Origin: 13-1-40CM-64-14 sp036393975
GTDB taxonomy: Bacteria > Sysuimicrobiota > Sysuimicrobiia > Sysuimicrobiales > Kaftiobacteriaceae
DNA: 51,735 nt
Assembly (NCBI GenBank): GCA_036393975.1
Contig: DASWFZ010000081.1
Span: 1 to 51,735 of the forward strand
Direction: 5' to 3'
Shown: positions 33,127-41,747 of the stretch, piece by piece
Position numbering within the stretch: the stretch's first letter is position 1
Layout: each line of letters opens with the position of its first letter
Made by a program: the position numbers and the translations under genes
The notes under the pieces: model-generated
Seen by the model: the letters and a program-made list of their open reading frames with translations, nothing else
Told to the model about the DNA's origin: nothing
Databases searched by the model: none

Positions 33127-33140
33127 CGAAGTTCTTCGAT
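33125..33140 (+). promoter_or_regulatory. ArsR-type operator
   Basis: ATCGAAGTTCTTCGAT is a perfect inverted repeat fitting the ArsR/SmtB operator layout (ATCRA-N6-TYGAT). A partial second copy, AATCTTCGATT, lies at 33174-33184. Both are upstream of arsR, which suggests autorepression relieved by arsenite. Confidence 0.6.
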
Positions 33141-33220
33141 ATACACTTACCTACGGTGGAGGGATAGTTCCGACAATCTTCGATTAATCCGGTAGGCTGC
33201 GGTCTGGAGGGGATTCCGCG

Positions 33221-33574
33221 ATGGCTTCCCACACTCTGACGATTCAGCGCAAGTGTTGCGATGACGATTGTATGGCCACCGTCGCATCCACCCGCTTTGA
33301 TGAGACCGCAATTCAAGGACCATCCACAGCGTTCAACGCTTTGGGCGACGAGATCCGGCTGAAGATCATTCACCTGCTCGCCCAGCATGAGTCCCTGTGC
33401 GTCTGCGAGCTGCAACAGGCATTTGACGTCGAACAACCCACGATCTCTCACCACTTGAAGATTCTGCGTGAGTCGAACCTGGTAGACGTCCAGCGCCGGG
33501 GCACCTGGGCGTACTACTCTTTGCGCCGGGATGCTCTCAAAGCGCTGACGCGCACGTTGCTCGACGTCGTCTAA
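33221..33574 (+). CDS. arsR: ArsR-family arsenic-responsive repressor
   Basis: A 117-residue winged-helix repressor. The recognition region is VEQPTISHHLKILRESNLV, and the metalloid-sensing CVC motif occurs in ESLCVCELQQAF. An extra cysteine cluster KCCDDDC lies at the N-terminus. It releases DNA on binding As(III) or a similar ion. A GGAGGGG site fixes ATG 33221. Heads an arsR-acetyltransferase-arsM row. Confidence 0.88.
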   Translation: MASHTLTIQRKCCDDDCMATVASTRFDETAIQGPSTAFNALGDEIRLKIIHLLAQHESLCVCELQQAFDVEQPTISHHLKILRESNLVDVQRRGTWAYYSLRRDALKALTRTLLDVV

Positions 33575-33617
33575 CGAGACTCATTGACTCTCATCGATGT
33601 AGTCCTCGGAGGCGCTT

Positions 33618-34070
33618 ATGGCAGTTGCTGTGCGGGCCGCAAAAGGAGGTGATCTGCTCTCTATCCGCTCGCTTTTGACCTCGCTCGAACTGACCGTTGC
33701 CGGAGTCGGTCAGCACCTGGAACATTTCCTGGTGGTCGAAGACGCAGGGAAGATCGTTGCGTGTGCGGGTCTGGAGACCTACGGGTTCCACGCCTTTCTA
33801 CGCTCGGTCGCCGTGCGCCCGCGGTATCGCGAGCGCGGGTTGGCGACGTCGCTCGTGACCCGATTGATTGACCAAGCGCGCCAGGAGAGATTGCACGCGG
33901 TCTACCTCCTGACAACCGCTGCGGAAGCGTACTTTCGGCGCCTGGGCTTCGAGACGATTCCGCGGGAGGCTGTGGATCCCAGCGTAAAGCAATCGGCGGA
34001 GTTTGGCGAAGGCGTCTGTGCGACGGCTCGTGCGATGGTCCTTCCCCTGGCGGCTGTCGCCAAGCACTAG
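33618..34070 (+). CDS. GNAT acetyltransferase, ArsN2-like
   Basis: A 150-residue GNAT enzyme: acetyl-CoA loop VAVRPRYRERGLATSLVTRL, then HAVYLLTTAAEAYFRRLGF and a C-terminal KQSAEFGEGVCATARAMVL. This tail corresponds to the (T/S)AEF...C-x-SA pattern of arsenic-resistance acetyltransferases of the ArsN2 group, which acetylate toxic amino-type arsenicals or related compounds. Placement between arsR and arsM supports that. The substrate is inferred. Confidence 0.8.
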   Translation: MAVAVRAAKGGDLLSIRSLLTSLELTVAGVGQHLEHFLVVEDAGKIVACAGLETYGFHAFLRSVAVRPRYRERGLATSLVTRLIDQARQERLHAVYLLTTAAEAYFRRLGFETIPREAVDPSVKQSAEFGEGVCATARAMVLPLAAVAKH

Positions 34071-34166
34071 CGGTCTCTCGCCCAGCGGAACGTGAGGACG
34101 CTGGGCTCGCAGGCGATGTGAAGTAGCACACAGGTCTAATTGGGAAGCCAAAGAGGAGGATGGGCG

Positions 34167-34865
34167 ATGGAGCGGGCGGATGAGATCAGGCAGACGGTGC
34201 GGGAGTACTATGCTGAACGCGCATCAGGAGGCAGTTGTTGCGCAGGGACCAATTGCTGCGGCGGGGCGGAAAGCAGCGAGGATCTCTGTGGCTCGTCTTT
34301 AGGGTGCGGGACCCCACTCGCGAGCGCGGAGGTCCAGCCAGGTGAGACCGTCGTAGACCTTGGTTCAGGTGCCGGCGGCGATGTTCTGCGCGCCGCACAA
34401 CAGGTCGCGCCCCATGGGCGGGCCATCGGAGTGGACATGACGCCGGAGATGGTGTGGAAGGCGCGGGAAAATGCCCGGCGAAACAGCGCGGCCCAAACGG
34501 AATTCTACCTAGGGGAAATCGAGCGCCTGCCGCTTGCCGATGGATCAGCCGATGTTGTCATCAGCAATTGCGTCGTCAACCTCGCCCCCGACAAGGACGC
34601 CGTCTTCGGCGAGGCTTTCCGGGTCTTGCGACCCGGCGGCCGCCTCATCGTCGCCGATATGGTGTCCCAGGGGCCCCTGCCAGAGGCGGTTCGCGCCGAT
34701 CCGGCCGCGTGGGCTGGGTGCATCGCCGGCGCGGCGGAGGTCACGGAGTATTTGGCGACGATTCGCCGGGCGGGATTCGAGCGCGTGGAAACAGTGGCAT
34801 CTACGCCATCTTCCCCGGGTCAGGTTTTCAGCGTGACTGTGCGCGCGGTGAAGCCGTCGGCCTGA
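34167..34865 (+). CDS. arsM: Arsenite methyltransferase ArsM
   Basis: A 232-residue SAM-dependent methyltransferase: SAM motif VVDLGSGAGGDVLRAAQQV, with Cys pairs early (GGSCCAGTNCCGG) and the functional cysteines in ISNCVVNLAPDK and AGCIAGAAEVTEYL. It converts As(III) to methylated arsenicals. It is shorter than classic ArsM at the C-terminus, as in the short ArsM group. AGAGGAGG precedes the ATG. It overlaps arsC on the other strand by 38 bp. Confidence 0.9.
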   Translation: MERADEIRQTVREYYAERASGGSCCAGTNCCGGAESSEDLCGSSLGCGTPLASAEVQPGETVVDLGSGAGGDVLRAAQQVAPHGRAIGVDMTPEMVWKARENARRNSAAQTEFYLGEIERLPLADGSADVVISNCVVNLAPDKDAVFGEAFRVLRPGGRLIVADMVSQGPLPEAVRADPAAWAGCIAGAAEVTEYLATIRRAGFERVETVASTPSSPGQVFSVTVRAVKPSA

Positions 34866-35346
34866 TGGGTTGCGGGCTAAGTTTGTGCGCACGGAGAGAT
34901 CCGATTAGCTGCGTGATACGCGCGCGGAGCTCGTCCCTGATCGCGCGTAATTCCTGATGCGTTTTTCCCGCCGCGGTGGGAAGAGGCCAGTCTTCGGACT
35001 TGCCCCGCGCTCCTGTGGGGCACTGATCTAAACATCCGAAGGTGATGACGCGTTGAGCCCGACGAATTAGCTCTGGCGTCACCGTTCGGGGTGTTTTCGG
35101 CCCGAGATGAATCCCGATTTCCTCCACTAGGCCCGCGACATCCGGATTGATCGCCCCGGCGGGCTGAACCCCTGCGCTTTCCGCGCGCCATCCGTCAGGA
35201 GCCTGCGCGTTGAAGATCGCTTCGCTTAACACGCTGCGAAACGTGTTCTCGACGCACACGAAGAGCACCAATTTGTTATGACCGGATCCGCCATCCACAG
35301 TGATCCGATGATGCCCTCTCCGCTGGGGGGACTTCTTTCGCGCCAT
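34828..35346 (-). CDS. arsC: Arsenate reductase, low-molecular-weight phosphatase type
   Basis: A 172-residue protein with the P-loop VLFVCVENTFRSVLSEA (C-x5-R-S). A second cysteine pair in ITFGCLDQCPTGARG and the DWPLP motif are typical of ArsC that relay electrons to thioredoxin or a small thiol. It reduces As(V) to As(III). An N-terminal basic stretch (about 22 residues) is extra. It starts 4 nt after the proC stop and is therefore likely co-transcribed with T-box-controlled proC rather than with arsR-arsM, which face it. Confidence 0.88.
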   Translation of the reverse strand: MARKKSPQRRGHHRITVDGGSGHNKLVLFVCVENTFRSVLSEAIFNAQAPDGWRAESAGVQPAGAINPDVAGLVEEIGIHLGPKTPRTVTPELIRRAQRVITFGCLDQCPTGARGKSEDWPLPTAAGKTHQELRAIRDELRARITQLIGSLRAHKLSPQPIRPTASPRAQSR

Positions 35347-35350
35347 CGTG

Positions 35351-36196
35351 CTATCGTTTCGCGTCGTGACCGTCGCGTCCTCCAAACTCGCGGGCCATCT
35401 CCCGGGCACGTTCAGCTGCTCGGCTGATCGCGTCGCGGACCGCCAGACCGAATCCCCGATCTTCCAAGACCCCGAGGGCCGCCATCGTCGTCCCGCCGGG
35501 GGAGGTAACGCGCCGTCGGAGTTCAGCCGGATCCTCGTGGGACTCCGCCAGCATCCGTGCGGCACCGATCAACGTTTGCACGGCCAGCCGGCGGGCCAAG
35601 TCACCCGTCAACCCCAACTCCGTCCCGCCGTGGATCATCGCCTCGATCAAACGATAGACATAGGCCGGCCCGCTGCCTGACAATCCGGTGACGACGTCGA
35701 GAACATCTTCGGGGACGAGGACCGTGTCGCCCACGGCGTCAAAGATTCGGGTTGCCGTGCGCATGTGTTCGTCGGTGGCATAAGGACCAGCGGTGAGCGC
35801 AGTGGCTGACGCCAGCACCGCAGCCGACGTGTTGGGCATGGCCCGAATCAGCGGGACACCAGGCAACTTGGCTTCCAAGACGGCCAGGGGGATCCCGGCG
35901 ATCACGGAGATAGTAAGCTGGTCGGCGCGTACGGTACCGTCGAGCTCGGCCAGTAGCTGTTGCGTGTCCTTGGGTTTGACGGCCAGGATCAAGACGTTGG
36001 CTGCGGCGAGCAAGGCGGGCTTCGTGGGAGTCCCCCGGATGCTGTACCGTGCCTGCAACGCCGCTAGCCGCTCGCGGTTAGAACGATTCGTCGCCCATAC
36101 GGCCTCGGGCATGACCACATGGCGGCCTAGCAGCCCTTTGATCAGGGCATCCGCCATGTGCCCCGCTCCAATCATCCCGATCACGAGTTGTGACAC
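35351..36196 (-). CDS. proC: Pyrroline-5-carboxylate reductase
   Basis: A 281-residue enzyme for the last step of proline synthesis (P5C to L-proline with NAD(P)H). The Rossmann motif IGMIGAGHMADALIKGLLG, IRAMPNTSAAVLASATALT and DVVTGLSGSGPAYVYRLIEA, RRRVTSPGGTTMAALGVLE are all ProC signatures. The GTG at 36196 is set by the GGAGG 8 nt upstream; TTG at 36199 is an alternative. Expression is controlled by the T-box immediately upstream. Confidence 0.95.
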   Translation of the reverse strand: MSQLVIGMIGAGHMADALIKGLLGRHVVMPEAVWATNRSNRERLAALQARYSIRGTPTKPALLAAANVLILAVKPKDTQQLLAELDGTVRADQLTISVIAGIPLAVLEAKLPGVPLIRAMPNTSAAVLASATALTAGPYATDEHMRTATRIFDAVGDTVLVPEDVLDVVTGLSGSGPAYVYRLIEAMIHGGTELGLTGDLARRLAVQTLIGAARMLAESHEDPAELRRRVTSPGGTTMAALGVLEDRGFGLAVRDAISRAAERAREMAREFGGRDGHDAKR

Positions 36197-36211
36197 CAAG
36201 CCACCTCCCAC

Positions 36212-36495
36212 AAAACATAAGGCCCCTCCGCCGCAAGGGCGGAAGGGCTTCCGCGGTACCACCTTGATTCTGGCCGTCGCGCAGCACGATGAGCGATGCG
36301 AACGGCCAGCTCTCTGGCCCGATTACGGGGGGCGCCCGGTCTACTTCCGCGCTGTCACTGGCCTTCTCATCGGCAACAGCTTGTCGTAGCCCGCTCAGAG
36401 GATGGGATCGGAACCTCCTGCGCACCACCTTCCACTCGGTGGGTGATGCTCTCTTCTGCAGGCGCAGTTCCTACAGTCCCCGTCGTCGCGGTGTG
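36212..36495 (-). promoter_or_regulatory. T-box riboswitch (proline) upstream of proC
   Basis: On the minus strand the canonical T-box GGTGGTACCGCGG (36263-36251) is followed by a terminator hairpin (36248-36222, one mismatch) and TTATGTTTTG. Upstream lies Stem I with an AGAGAGC element and a distal hairpin CCACC/GGTGG. Base pairing of GGGA with TCCC and AAC with GTT leaves CCG (36411-36409) followed by A as the specifier, a proline codon. Uncharged tRNA-Pro would pair with it and the T-box bulge, prevent termination and raise proC (and arsC) expression. Confidence 0.85.
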
Positions 36496-36501
36496 CCAGA
36501 T

Positions 36502-36530
36502 ACTATAGCATGCGTCCCGGACACCTGCAA
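36502..36530 (-). promoter_or_regulatory. Promoter of the T-box/proC transcript
   Basis: TTGCAG (36530-36525) and TATAGT (36507-36502) on the minus strand are separated by 17 bp, placing a start near 36495, just before the T-box leader. Confidence 0.6.
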
Positions 36531-36567
36531 TGCAACGATCTGACTCTGTGGATGAAAAGCGATAATG

Positions 36568-37353
36568 TCACCGCTGACAATGCGGGCAGAAATAGGTCGT
36601 TCGGCCGGCGATGCGAGCAGTCCTCAGGGGGCGGCCACATCGCGGACATCGCGCGTCGTCCTCGCCGCGTGCATTCAGGAATCGGCCCACGGGATGTCCA
36701 TATTTGGACAGCTGTGCGACGGCCCGCTGCAACACGCGGCGAATCGTTCCATGGAGCCGGCGGATCTCGTCCGGACGGATTCGGTGGCTGGGGTGAGCTG
36801 GATGAATCCGCGCCTGCCAGAGGATCTCATCCGCATAGATGTTGCCAATTCCGGCGATGAGGTCCTGACGGAGCAACAGCCCCTTGATCGTGCCCCGTCG
36901 GCCTGCCAGGAGTTCACGCCATCGGGAGAGCGTGAAAGCACGCTCGAGCGGTTCGACGCCGAGCCGTTGGAGTGGCCCAAAGTCCTCCTCAGTCTCCACC
37001 ACATCCATGTGGCCAAAACGCCGTTGGTCTACGAACCGTAACTCGAGACGTCCAAACTGGATGACGACGCGGGTATGCGGGTGGACTGGAGCCAATCGTG
37101 GGCCCACCAGGAGGTCGCCGGTCATCCGCAGGTGCGTGACTAATGTCCCGGATGGACGCAACCGGATAAGCAGATACTTCCCGCGGCGGCCAATCTCCAC
37201 GACGCGGCGGCCGGTCAGATGACGAGCAAATTGCCGGGGAGGCGGGGTGCGAATCGTGGAAGGCGTCAGTAGCCGGACACCGGTGATGCGTCGCCCAATG
37301 ATCGACCGCCGGAGCATCCGCGCGACCGTTTCCACATCCGGGAGCTCAGGCAC
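36568..37353 (-). CDS. mutM: Formamidopyrimidine-DNA glycosylase (Fpg/MutM)
   Basis: A 261-residue base-excision repair enzyme removing 8-oxoguanine. It begins MPELPDVETVARML (catalytic Pro2/Glu3 after Met removal). GIGNIYADEILWQARIHP is the H2TH region, the conserved Lys is in GRRGKYLLIRL, and the C-terminal zinc finger is CPRCGRPLRTARIAGRTTYF followed by CPHCQR. All catalytic features are present. It follows the transglutaminase-like gene by 6 nt. Confidence 0.95.
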   Translation of the reverse strand: MPELPDVETVARMLRRSIIGRRITGVRLLTPSTIRTPPPRQFARHLTGRRVVEIGRRGKYLLIRLRPSGTLVTHLRMTGDLLVGPRLAPVHPHTRVVIQFGRLELRFVDQRRFGHMDVVETEEDFGPLQRLGVEPLERAFTLSRWRELLAGRRGTIKGLLLRQDLIAGIGNIYADEILWQARIHPAHPSHRIRPDEIRRLHGTIRRVLQRAVAQLSKYGHPVGRFLNARGEDDARCPRCGRPLRTARIAGRTTYFCPHCQR

Positions 37354-37359
37354 GGGGAT

Positions 37360-38010
37360 CTACATCCAATGCTGGCGGCCGCGGTAGATCTCCACGACCG
37401 GGCCCGTGGGGTGTCGCCGGCGGTAGTCTTGAAACTGGGCCAGCAGGCGACGGTACCGCCGGTTAGACGATCTCAATTTGCGGTGGGGGATATACAGCAG
37501 AAACTTTTCAACTTTCCACATGTTCTTCCGCGCCAGACGCCAGTCGTAGTCTCCCAGCGCACGCAGGTCCACCAGTTGATAGCCGGTAATGCGACCGGTG
37601 AAGTCCACGTAGGGATCGAAATAGCTCCACACCAAATCGCGGATGGTGCGGAACACCGGTTTGCGGCCATGCAGGCCCGCATCCCGCGACCGAGCCACGG
37701 CTCCCCAGCGCCGCCGGCGGCGGAAGACGTAGATCACGTGATCAATGCCGTCTTGCGATTCGAAGCTCACGACCCGCGGAGGATACCCGTGCTGCTCCAA
37801 GATCACTGCCGCGGCCAGGGCGGCTTCCAGGCAGTGGGCAGTCTTGCGGCGGACAACTTCCCTGAAGGATCGCAGCGTTTCTCCGCCACGCTCCCAGTTG
37901 TAAGGGAGCGATCGCAGCCAGCGATGGACTTGCTCGGGAGTTCGGTGCCGCTGAATGATCCGCCACTCCTCGCGGGTGAAGGCCTCCCGCCCCGGATGCG
38001 GTCGTATCAT
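37360..38010 (-). CDS. Transglutaminase-like domain protein
   Basis: A 216-residue protein. KTAHCLEAALAAAVILEQHG supplies the Cys and DGIDHVIYVFRRRRRWGAVA the His of a transglutaminase/cysteine-protease-like fold; DGLHG-type text is replaced by SRDAGLHGRKPVFRTIRDL. No signal peptide, so cytosolic. Similar proteins are widespread and uncharacterised. ATG 38010 is taken as start. The gene is 6 nt from mutM, so the two are probably co-transcribed, but a repair role is speculative. Confidence 0.7.
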   Translation of the reverse strand: MIRPHPGREAFTREEWRIIQRHRTPEQVHRWLRSLPYNWERGGETLRSFREVVRRKTAHCLEAALAAAVILEQHGYPPRVVSFESQDGIDHVIYVFRRRRRWGAVARSRDAGLHGRKPVFRTIRDLVWSYFDPYVDFTGRITGYQLVDLRALGDYDWRLARKNMWKVEKFLLYIPHRKLRSSNRRYRRLLAQFQDYRRRHPTGPVVEIYRGRQHWM

Positions 38011-38137
38011 GGGCCGACTATTTCGCACGTGTGTGAGGCGATGCCTTCCGTGCGTGCTCGCCGCAACCGCCAGGGACAGGTGCCGATTAGCGCTAATGGT
38101 TCTCTGGGATCCGAGGGCGCGGGGAATGGAGGATGTC

Positions 38138-38341
38138 ATGTCGACGCGTGAGCCTACCTTCGCATCTCCTGCTGAGGAACGTGAGTACCTGACGAAGGTA
38201 AAGGCGGAACTGGACGCCTGCGAGACCAAAGCCGATGTCCTCAGTGTCTGGCGGGCCCATTACCTCAAGATTGGCCATCGCAAGCTGGGGCGTCTACTTC
38301 TTGGCCGCAGCGTCGATGAGATCGTCAGATCGAAGGCGTAA
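38138..38341 (+). CDS. Small hypothetical protein
   Basis: A 67-residue mostly helical, charged protein (EEREYLTKVKAELDACETKA, then LSVWRAHYLKIGHRKLGRLL). GGAGG lies 5 nt before ATG 38138; ATG 38126 is also in frame. It precedes a cupin gene by 12 nt on the same strand. I do not recognise the family. Confidence 0.6.
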   Translation: MSTREPTFASPAEEREYLTKVKAELDACETKADVLSVWRAHYLKIGHRKLGRLLLGRSVDEIVRSKA

Positions 38342-38353
38342 AGGGGGAATCAC

Positions 38354-38737
38354 GTGGACATCTTCAAGCCGGATCGCGCGAAGGCAAGTCTCCCGGACCG
38401 GCCCGAGTACTTCTCCGGGCGGGTGCACACAGAGTATCTGCGGCGCCCGGAGCAAGCCGGAGCGGCCGAACTCATCGCGGTGTTTTTCGATCCGAGGGCG
38501 CGCACGATCCCGCACATCCACGCCGCGGATCAAGTGTTGGTCTGCGTCGAGGGTCAGGGACTCGTGGTGACGAGCACGGACCGCCGCTCCCTGCGGGCAG
38601 GGGAGATCGCGGTCATCCCCGGGGGGACGTGGCACTGGCACGGGGCCACGAAGACCGCCGCGATGTGCCACATCTCCATCAAGGGCATCGGGCCGACGGA
38701 CTGGACCGTGCCGCGGCAGAACTGGGACGAGTACTGA
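38354..38737 (+). CDS. Cupin-domain protein
   Basis: A 127-residue cupin: motif 1 IPHIHAADQVLVCVEGQG (HxH, with Gln rather than Glu following), motif 2 IPGGTWHWHGATK. The GTG start has an AAGGGGGAA site. Unlike the cupins at 3407 and 12971 it is not part of a visible catabolic cluster. The role is unknown. Confidence 0.8.
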   Translation: MDIFKPDRAKASLPDRPEYFSGRVHTEYLRRPEQAGAAELIAVFFDPRARTIPHIHAADQVLVCVEGQGLVVTSTDRRSLRAGEIAVIPGGTWHWHGATKTAAMCHISIKGIGPTDWTVPRQNWDEY

Positions 38738-38818
38738 CCGGATCGACTGATTCCATCCGTCTGAGGGTTGCGCTCATCCCGTGGGCTCGGAGGCTCCCCG
38801 CTCTGGTGGGTCGGATCG

Positions 38819-39355
38819 CTAGGGCGTGTCGCGTTTTCTCAAGACAAACCACACTACCAAGTCCCACGCGTTGTGGATGCCGACCACGAGGAGCAAGACA
38901 CTGGCCCCCGCCAATGCGTTGAGTGCTTGACTGGCGCCTTTGAGTAACGCCACACCGGCGGCCACATAAAGCAGATAACTGGCCGAGGGGATGAGGAAAT
39001 ACCACACCCAGTCGGTTATGTCGGTCTGTTGCTTACGGTACTGATGGTGCATGTAGGGGACGCCGCTGAGGGAGATCGCTAGACTGATGAGCCCCACCAG
39101 CAGCAGCAGGACGCTCAGGACGGTCCTGGTCATGGTCGGGATCACCACGACCGCCGCCGTGATTAAGACATAGACAAAGTGCATGAGCGTGGGGCTCACG
39201 AACGTCCGGAGCCCCGCAAGAGTTTGCTCAGTAAAGAGGTTCGACCCCAGCCAAATTGCCACAAACATCAGACCGACCAAGGTGGCCGACGCTCCTCCCA
39301 TCAGCAGGTAGAAGTTCTGCCAGGTCTGCAGAGACTGCGATAGGGGATCGGGCAT
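38819..39355 (-). CDS. Hypothetical integral membrane protein
   Basis: A 178-residue protein with about five membrane spans (for example FYLLMGGASATLVGLMFVAI, VYVLITAAVVVIPTM, VLSVLLLLVGLISLAI). Charged residues are limited to loops. No family recognised. It stands alone between a cupin and a cobalamin-binding-like gene. Confidence 0.75.
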   Translation of the reverse strand: MPDPLSQSLQTWQNFYLLMGGASATLVGLMFVAIWLGSNLFTEQTLAGLRTFVSPTLMHFVYVLITAAVVVIPTMTRTVLSVLLLLVGLISLAISLSGVPYMHHQYRKQQTDITDWVWYFLIPSASYLLYVAAGVALLKGASQALNALAGASVLLLVVGIHNAWDLVVWFVLRKRDTP

Positions 39356-39397
39356 AGGCGCTCCTCCGTCGGTCGCGGGTGTGGAGAGTCGATTCGG

Positions 39398-40342
39398 TTA
39401 GTGAGACTCGGGGAGAGGGACCTCGAACCGCGCGCGTGTGAGGCGCTCGTATGCATCCGCGGGAAGGTGGGCCGAGGAAACCTCTGGTTGCAGGATTCTC
39501 GCCAAAATCTCCACGCCCGTTACGATGCGCGGCCCCGGTCGGTTGAAATACGCCGACGCATCGGTGAGGTAGATCTGATCGGCGTGCACCGCCCGCATAT
39601 CGGACCAGCCTCTCCTCCCCGTCAGCAGATGCACCTCCTGCCGCGTCCGTGGCACCGTGAAACCGCAGGGCATGACCACGATGACGTCGGGCTCGGAGTC
39701 AATGATCGCCTGCCACGGGACCACAAAAGACGGTTCGCCCACGCGGCCCAGCACATCCACCCCGCCCGCGAGTGCGACCATCTCCGGCACCCAGTGCCCA
39801 GCAACGAAGAGGGGATCAAGCCATTCAATGCAGGCAACGCGGGGGCGGGGGCGTCCAGTGACCGCCTCTCGCACGCGCTCGATCCGCGCTCGCAGTTGGT
39901 TTACGAGTGCGGCCGCCTCGGCGGATCGTCCCGTCAAGTCCCCCACCAGCAGAATGTTGTCCAGGATGCCGGCAAGACTCTCGGGTTCGAGGGAGACGAG
40001 CTGCGTCTGCGCCTCTAAGAGTCGCGCCGCCTGTTTGACCAACGTGTAAGACGGCGCGCAGACCGCGCACAATTCCTGCGTCAGGATCAGGTCGGGCTGC
40101 AAAGACGTCAGTTGCCGGTCATCGAGATGATAGACGCTCTTCCCTTTATGGATCTGGCCGCGGATCGTGGCATCGATGACGCCGCTTGGCAGGTCCGTGG
40201 TGACGATGGCTTCGCTGAGGACCGCCTTGCCGCTGATCTCTCGCGGATAGTCGCAGTCGTGGGAGATCCCGACCAGGCTATCGGTCAGCCCAAGGGCACA
40301 GACAATCTCTGTGGCACTGGGTAACAGCGAGACGATGCGCAT
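39398..40342 (-). CDS. BtuF-like cobalamin/metallophore-binding protein
   Basis: A 314-residue protein of the helical-backbone metal-receptor fold. It opens RIVSLLPSATEIVCALGLTD, then VGISHDCDYPREI and DLILTQELCAVCAPSY; the later YLTDASAYFNRPGPRIVTGV block is typical of the cobalamin-binding group. There is no signal peptide, which is common for this subgroup, and no btuCD genes are adjacent. Ligand assignment is by family only. Confidence 0.8.
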   Translation of the reverse strand: MRIVSLLPSATEIVCALGLTDSLVGISHDCDYPREISGKAVLSEAIVTTDLPSGVIDATIRGQIHKGKSVYHLDDRQLTSLQPDLILTQELCAVCAPSYTLVKQAARLLEAQTQLVSLEPESLAGILDNILLVGDLTGRSAEAAALVNQLRARIERVREAVTGRPRPRVACIEWLDPLFVAGHWVPEMVALAGGVDVLGRVGEPSFVVPWQAIIDSEPDVIVVMPCGFTVPRTRQEVHLLTGRRGWSDMRAVHADQIYLTDASAYFNRPGPRIVTGVEILARILQPEVSSAHLPADAYERLTRARFEVPLPESH

Positions 40343-40421
40343 ACGACTCCGGTGCGTTCGTTCGGTAGGGGGACCCCATCGTTCCTGCGGGTGTTGCTGG
40401 GAGCGAAAGAGAGAAATGAGA

Positions 40422-40449
40422 CGGGGCCTGCGGAATCCCGCAGGCCCCG
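40422..40449 (-). terminator. Terminator after the DEAD-box helicase gene
   Basis: An 11-bp perfect stem (GGGGCCTGCGG/CCGCAGGCCCC, loop AATC on the plus strand). Read on the minus strand it is followed by TCTCATTTCTCTCTTTC, and it lies 17 nt after the helicase stop. Confidence 0.75.
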
Positions 40450-40465
40450 GTCACTGCACCAGGTG

Positions 40466-41620
40466 TTAGCTGGCGTAGATGTTCAACGGGTGACGCTTGA
40501 GCCTGGGTCCTAAGGCCTTGCGCAGTTGGTCAAACACCTCAATGTCATGTTGGCCGACGAAGGTGATGGCCGTTCCAGGCCGCCCCGCTCGGGCCGTTCG
40601 ACCGACCCGGTGGACGTACGTGTCCACATCTTCCGGCATGTCAAAGTTGATGACATGGGAGATCTCGGGAAGATCCAGTCCGCGCGACGCCACGTTAGTG
40701 ACCACCAGAATCGGGGTGCGCTTCTCCGCAAACGCCCGCAGCGCAGCCAAACGCGCGCCCTGGCGCATGCCGCCATGGAGCACGCCGACGCTGTGCTCGC
40801 GGCCCAGCGCTTTGGCGAGCCGGTCCACACGGTACTGGGTGCGCCGGAAGACCAGTGCCGATTCGACGGGTTCGTGGCGCAGCACACGGCGCAGCGCCTT
40901 TACCTTGTCTTCTTCGGCGACTTCCAGGTAGTACTGCGTCACGCTGTCTACGGTGGGTTGAGGTGCCGTGATCCGAATCCATACCGGGTTGCGCATCTGC
41001 TTTTCCGCGATTGCGCGGACAGCTTGCGGCATGGTGGCGGAGAACAACGCGGTCTGTCGGTTGGCTGGAGTGAGAGCGAGAATGCGCGAGACATCGGGGA
41101 GAAATCCCATATCCAGCATGCGGTCGGCCTCATCGAGGATGACCGTGCTGATGGTATCCAACCGCACGGTGCCCCGTTGCGTATGATCCAGCAGCCGTCC
41201 TGGGGTAGCCACGGCCAGGTGCGGACGACGCTTCAGCTCGGCGAATTGCCGCTCGATTGACGCGCCGCCGAAAAGGGCCACGATGGACAAACCCCGATAG
41301 CGCCCGAACGCGCGCAGGTCCTCAGCGACCTGCAGGGCCAATTCCCGGGTGGGAACTAAGACCAGAACCTGGAGCATCCGCCGCGTGGGATCCATGCGCT
41401 CGATAAGCGGGATGCCGAAGGCCCCCGTCTTGCCTGACCCCGTTTCGGCTTGACCGACGAGGTCGCGCCCTTCGCCTAGCAGCGGAATGACCCTCTGTTG
41501 AATTGGCGTAGGCTGAGTCCAGCCCAGCGCCTGAATTGCCCGGCGGGTCTCCGGGCGTATCGGGAGGTCACCGAATTTCTCGGACGCCTCCTGTGGTGCA
41601 ACTGATGTACTTACTGGCAT
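40466..41620 (-). CDS. DEAD-box ATP-dependent RNA helicase
   Basis: A 384-residue two-domain RNA helicase, close to the minimal core. Q motif GWTQPTPIQQRVIP, motif I AETGSGKTGAF, Ia PTRELALQVA, Ib TPGRLL, II ILDEADRMLDMGF, III SATMPQ, IV-V RGLDLPEISHVINFDMPED, VI HRVGRTARAGRPG. It unwinds short RNA duplexes in ribosome assembly or RNA decay. The ATG has AGGAGG. Before the IS1-type insertion, the RRM-protein gene now at 44171 lay directly upstream, an RNA-chaperone/helicase pair. Confidence 0.93.
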   Translation of the reverse strand: MPVSTSVAPQEASEKFGDLPIRPETRRAIQALGWTQPTPIQQRVIPLLGEGRDLVGQAETGSGKTGAFGIPLIERMDPTRRMLQVLVLVPTRELALQVAEDLRAFGRYRGLSIVALFGGASIERQFAELKRRPHLAVATPGRLLDHTQRGTVRLDTISTVILDEADRMLDMGFLPDVSRILALTPANRQTALFSATMPQAVRAIAEKQMRNPVWIRITAPQPTVDSVTQYYLEVAEEDKVKALRRVLRHEPVESALVFRRTQYRVDRLAKALGREHSVGVLHGGMRQGARLAALRAFAEKRTPILVVTNVASRGLDLPEISHVINFDMPEDVDTYVHRVGRTARAGRPGTAITFVGQHDIEVFDQLRKALGPRLKRHPLNIYAS

Positions 41621-41637
41621 GCAAAAGCCTCCTTTGC

Positions 41638-41658
41638 TCCGGTCACAGTGTGACCGGA
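41638..41658 (-). promoter_or_regulatory. 21-bp palindrome in the helicase leader
   Basis: TCCGGTCACA-G-TGTGACCGGA, perfect 10-bp arms around one base, 18 nt before the helicase start and just upstream of its ribosome site. It could be a protein operator or, as RNA, an 8-bp hairpin next to the ribosome site that restrains translation. Confidence 0.5.
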
Positions 41659-41747
41659 TGCGGCCGAAGCCGCGTGAGTTGGTGCCGGCATCTGCGCGTG
41701 TCTCGCCGGTACCAACCCATCCGCAAAGAAGGCCCGCGACACACAGC

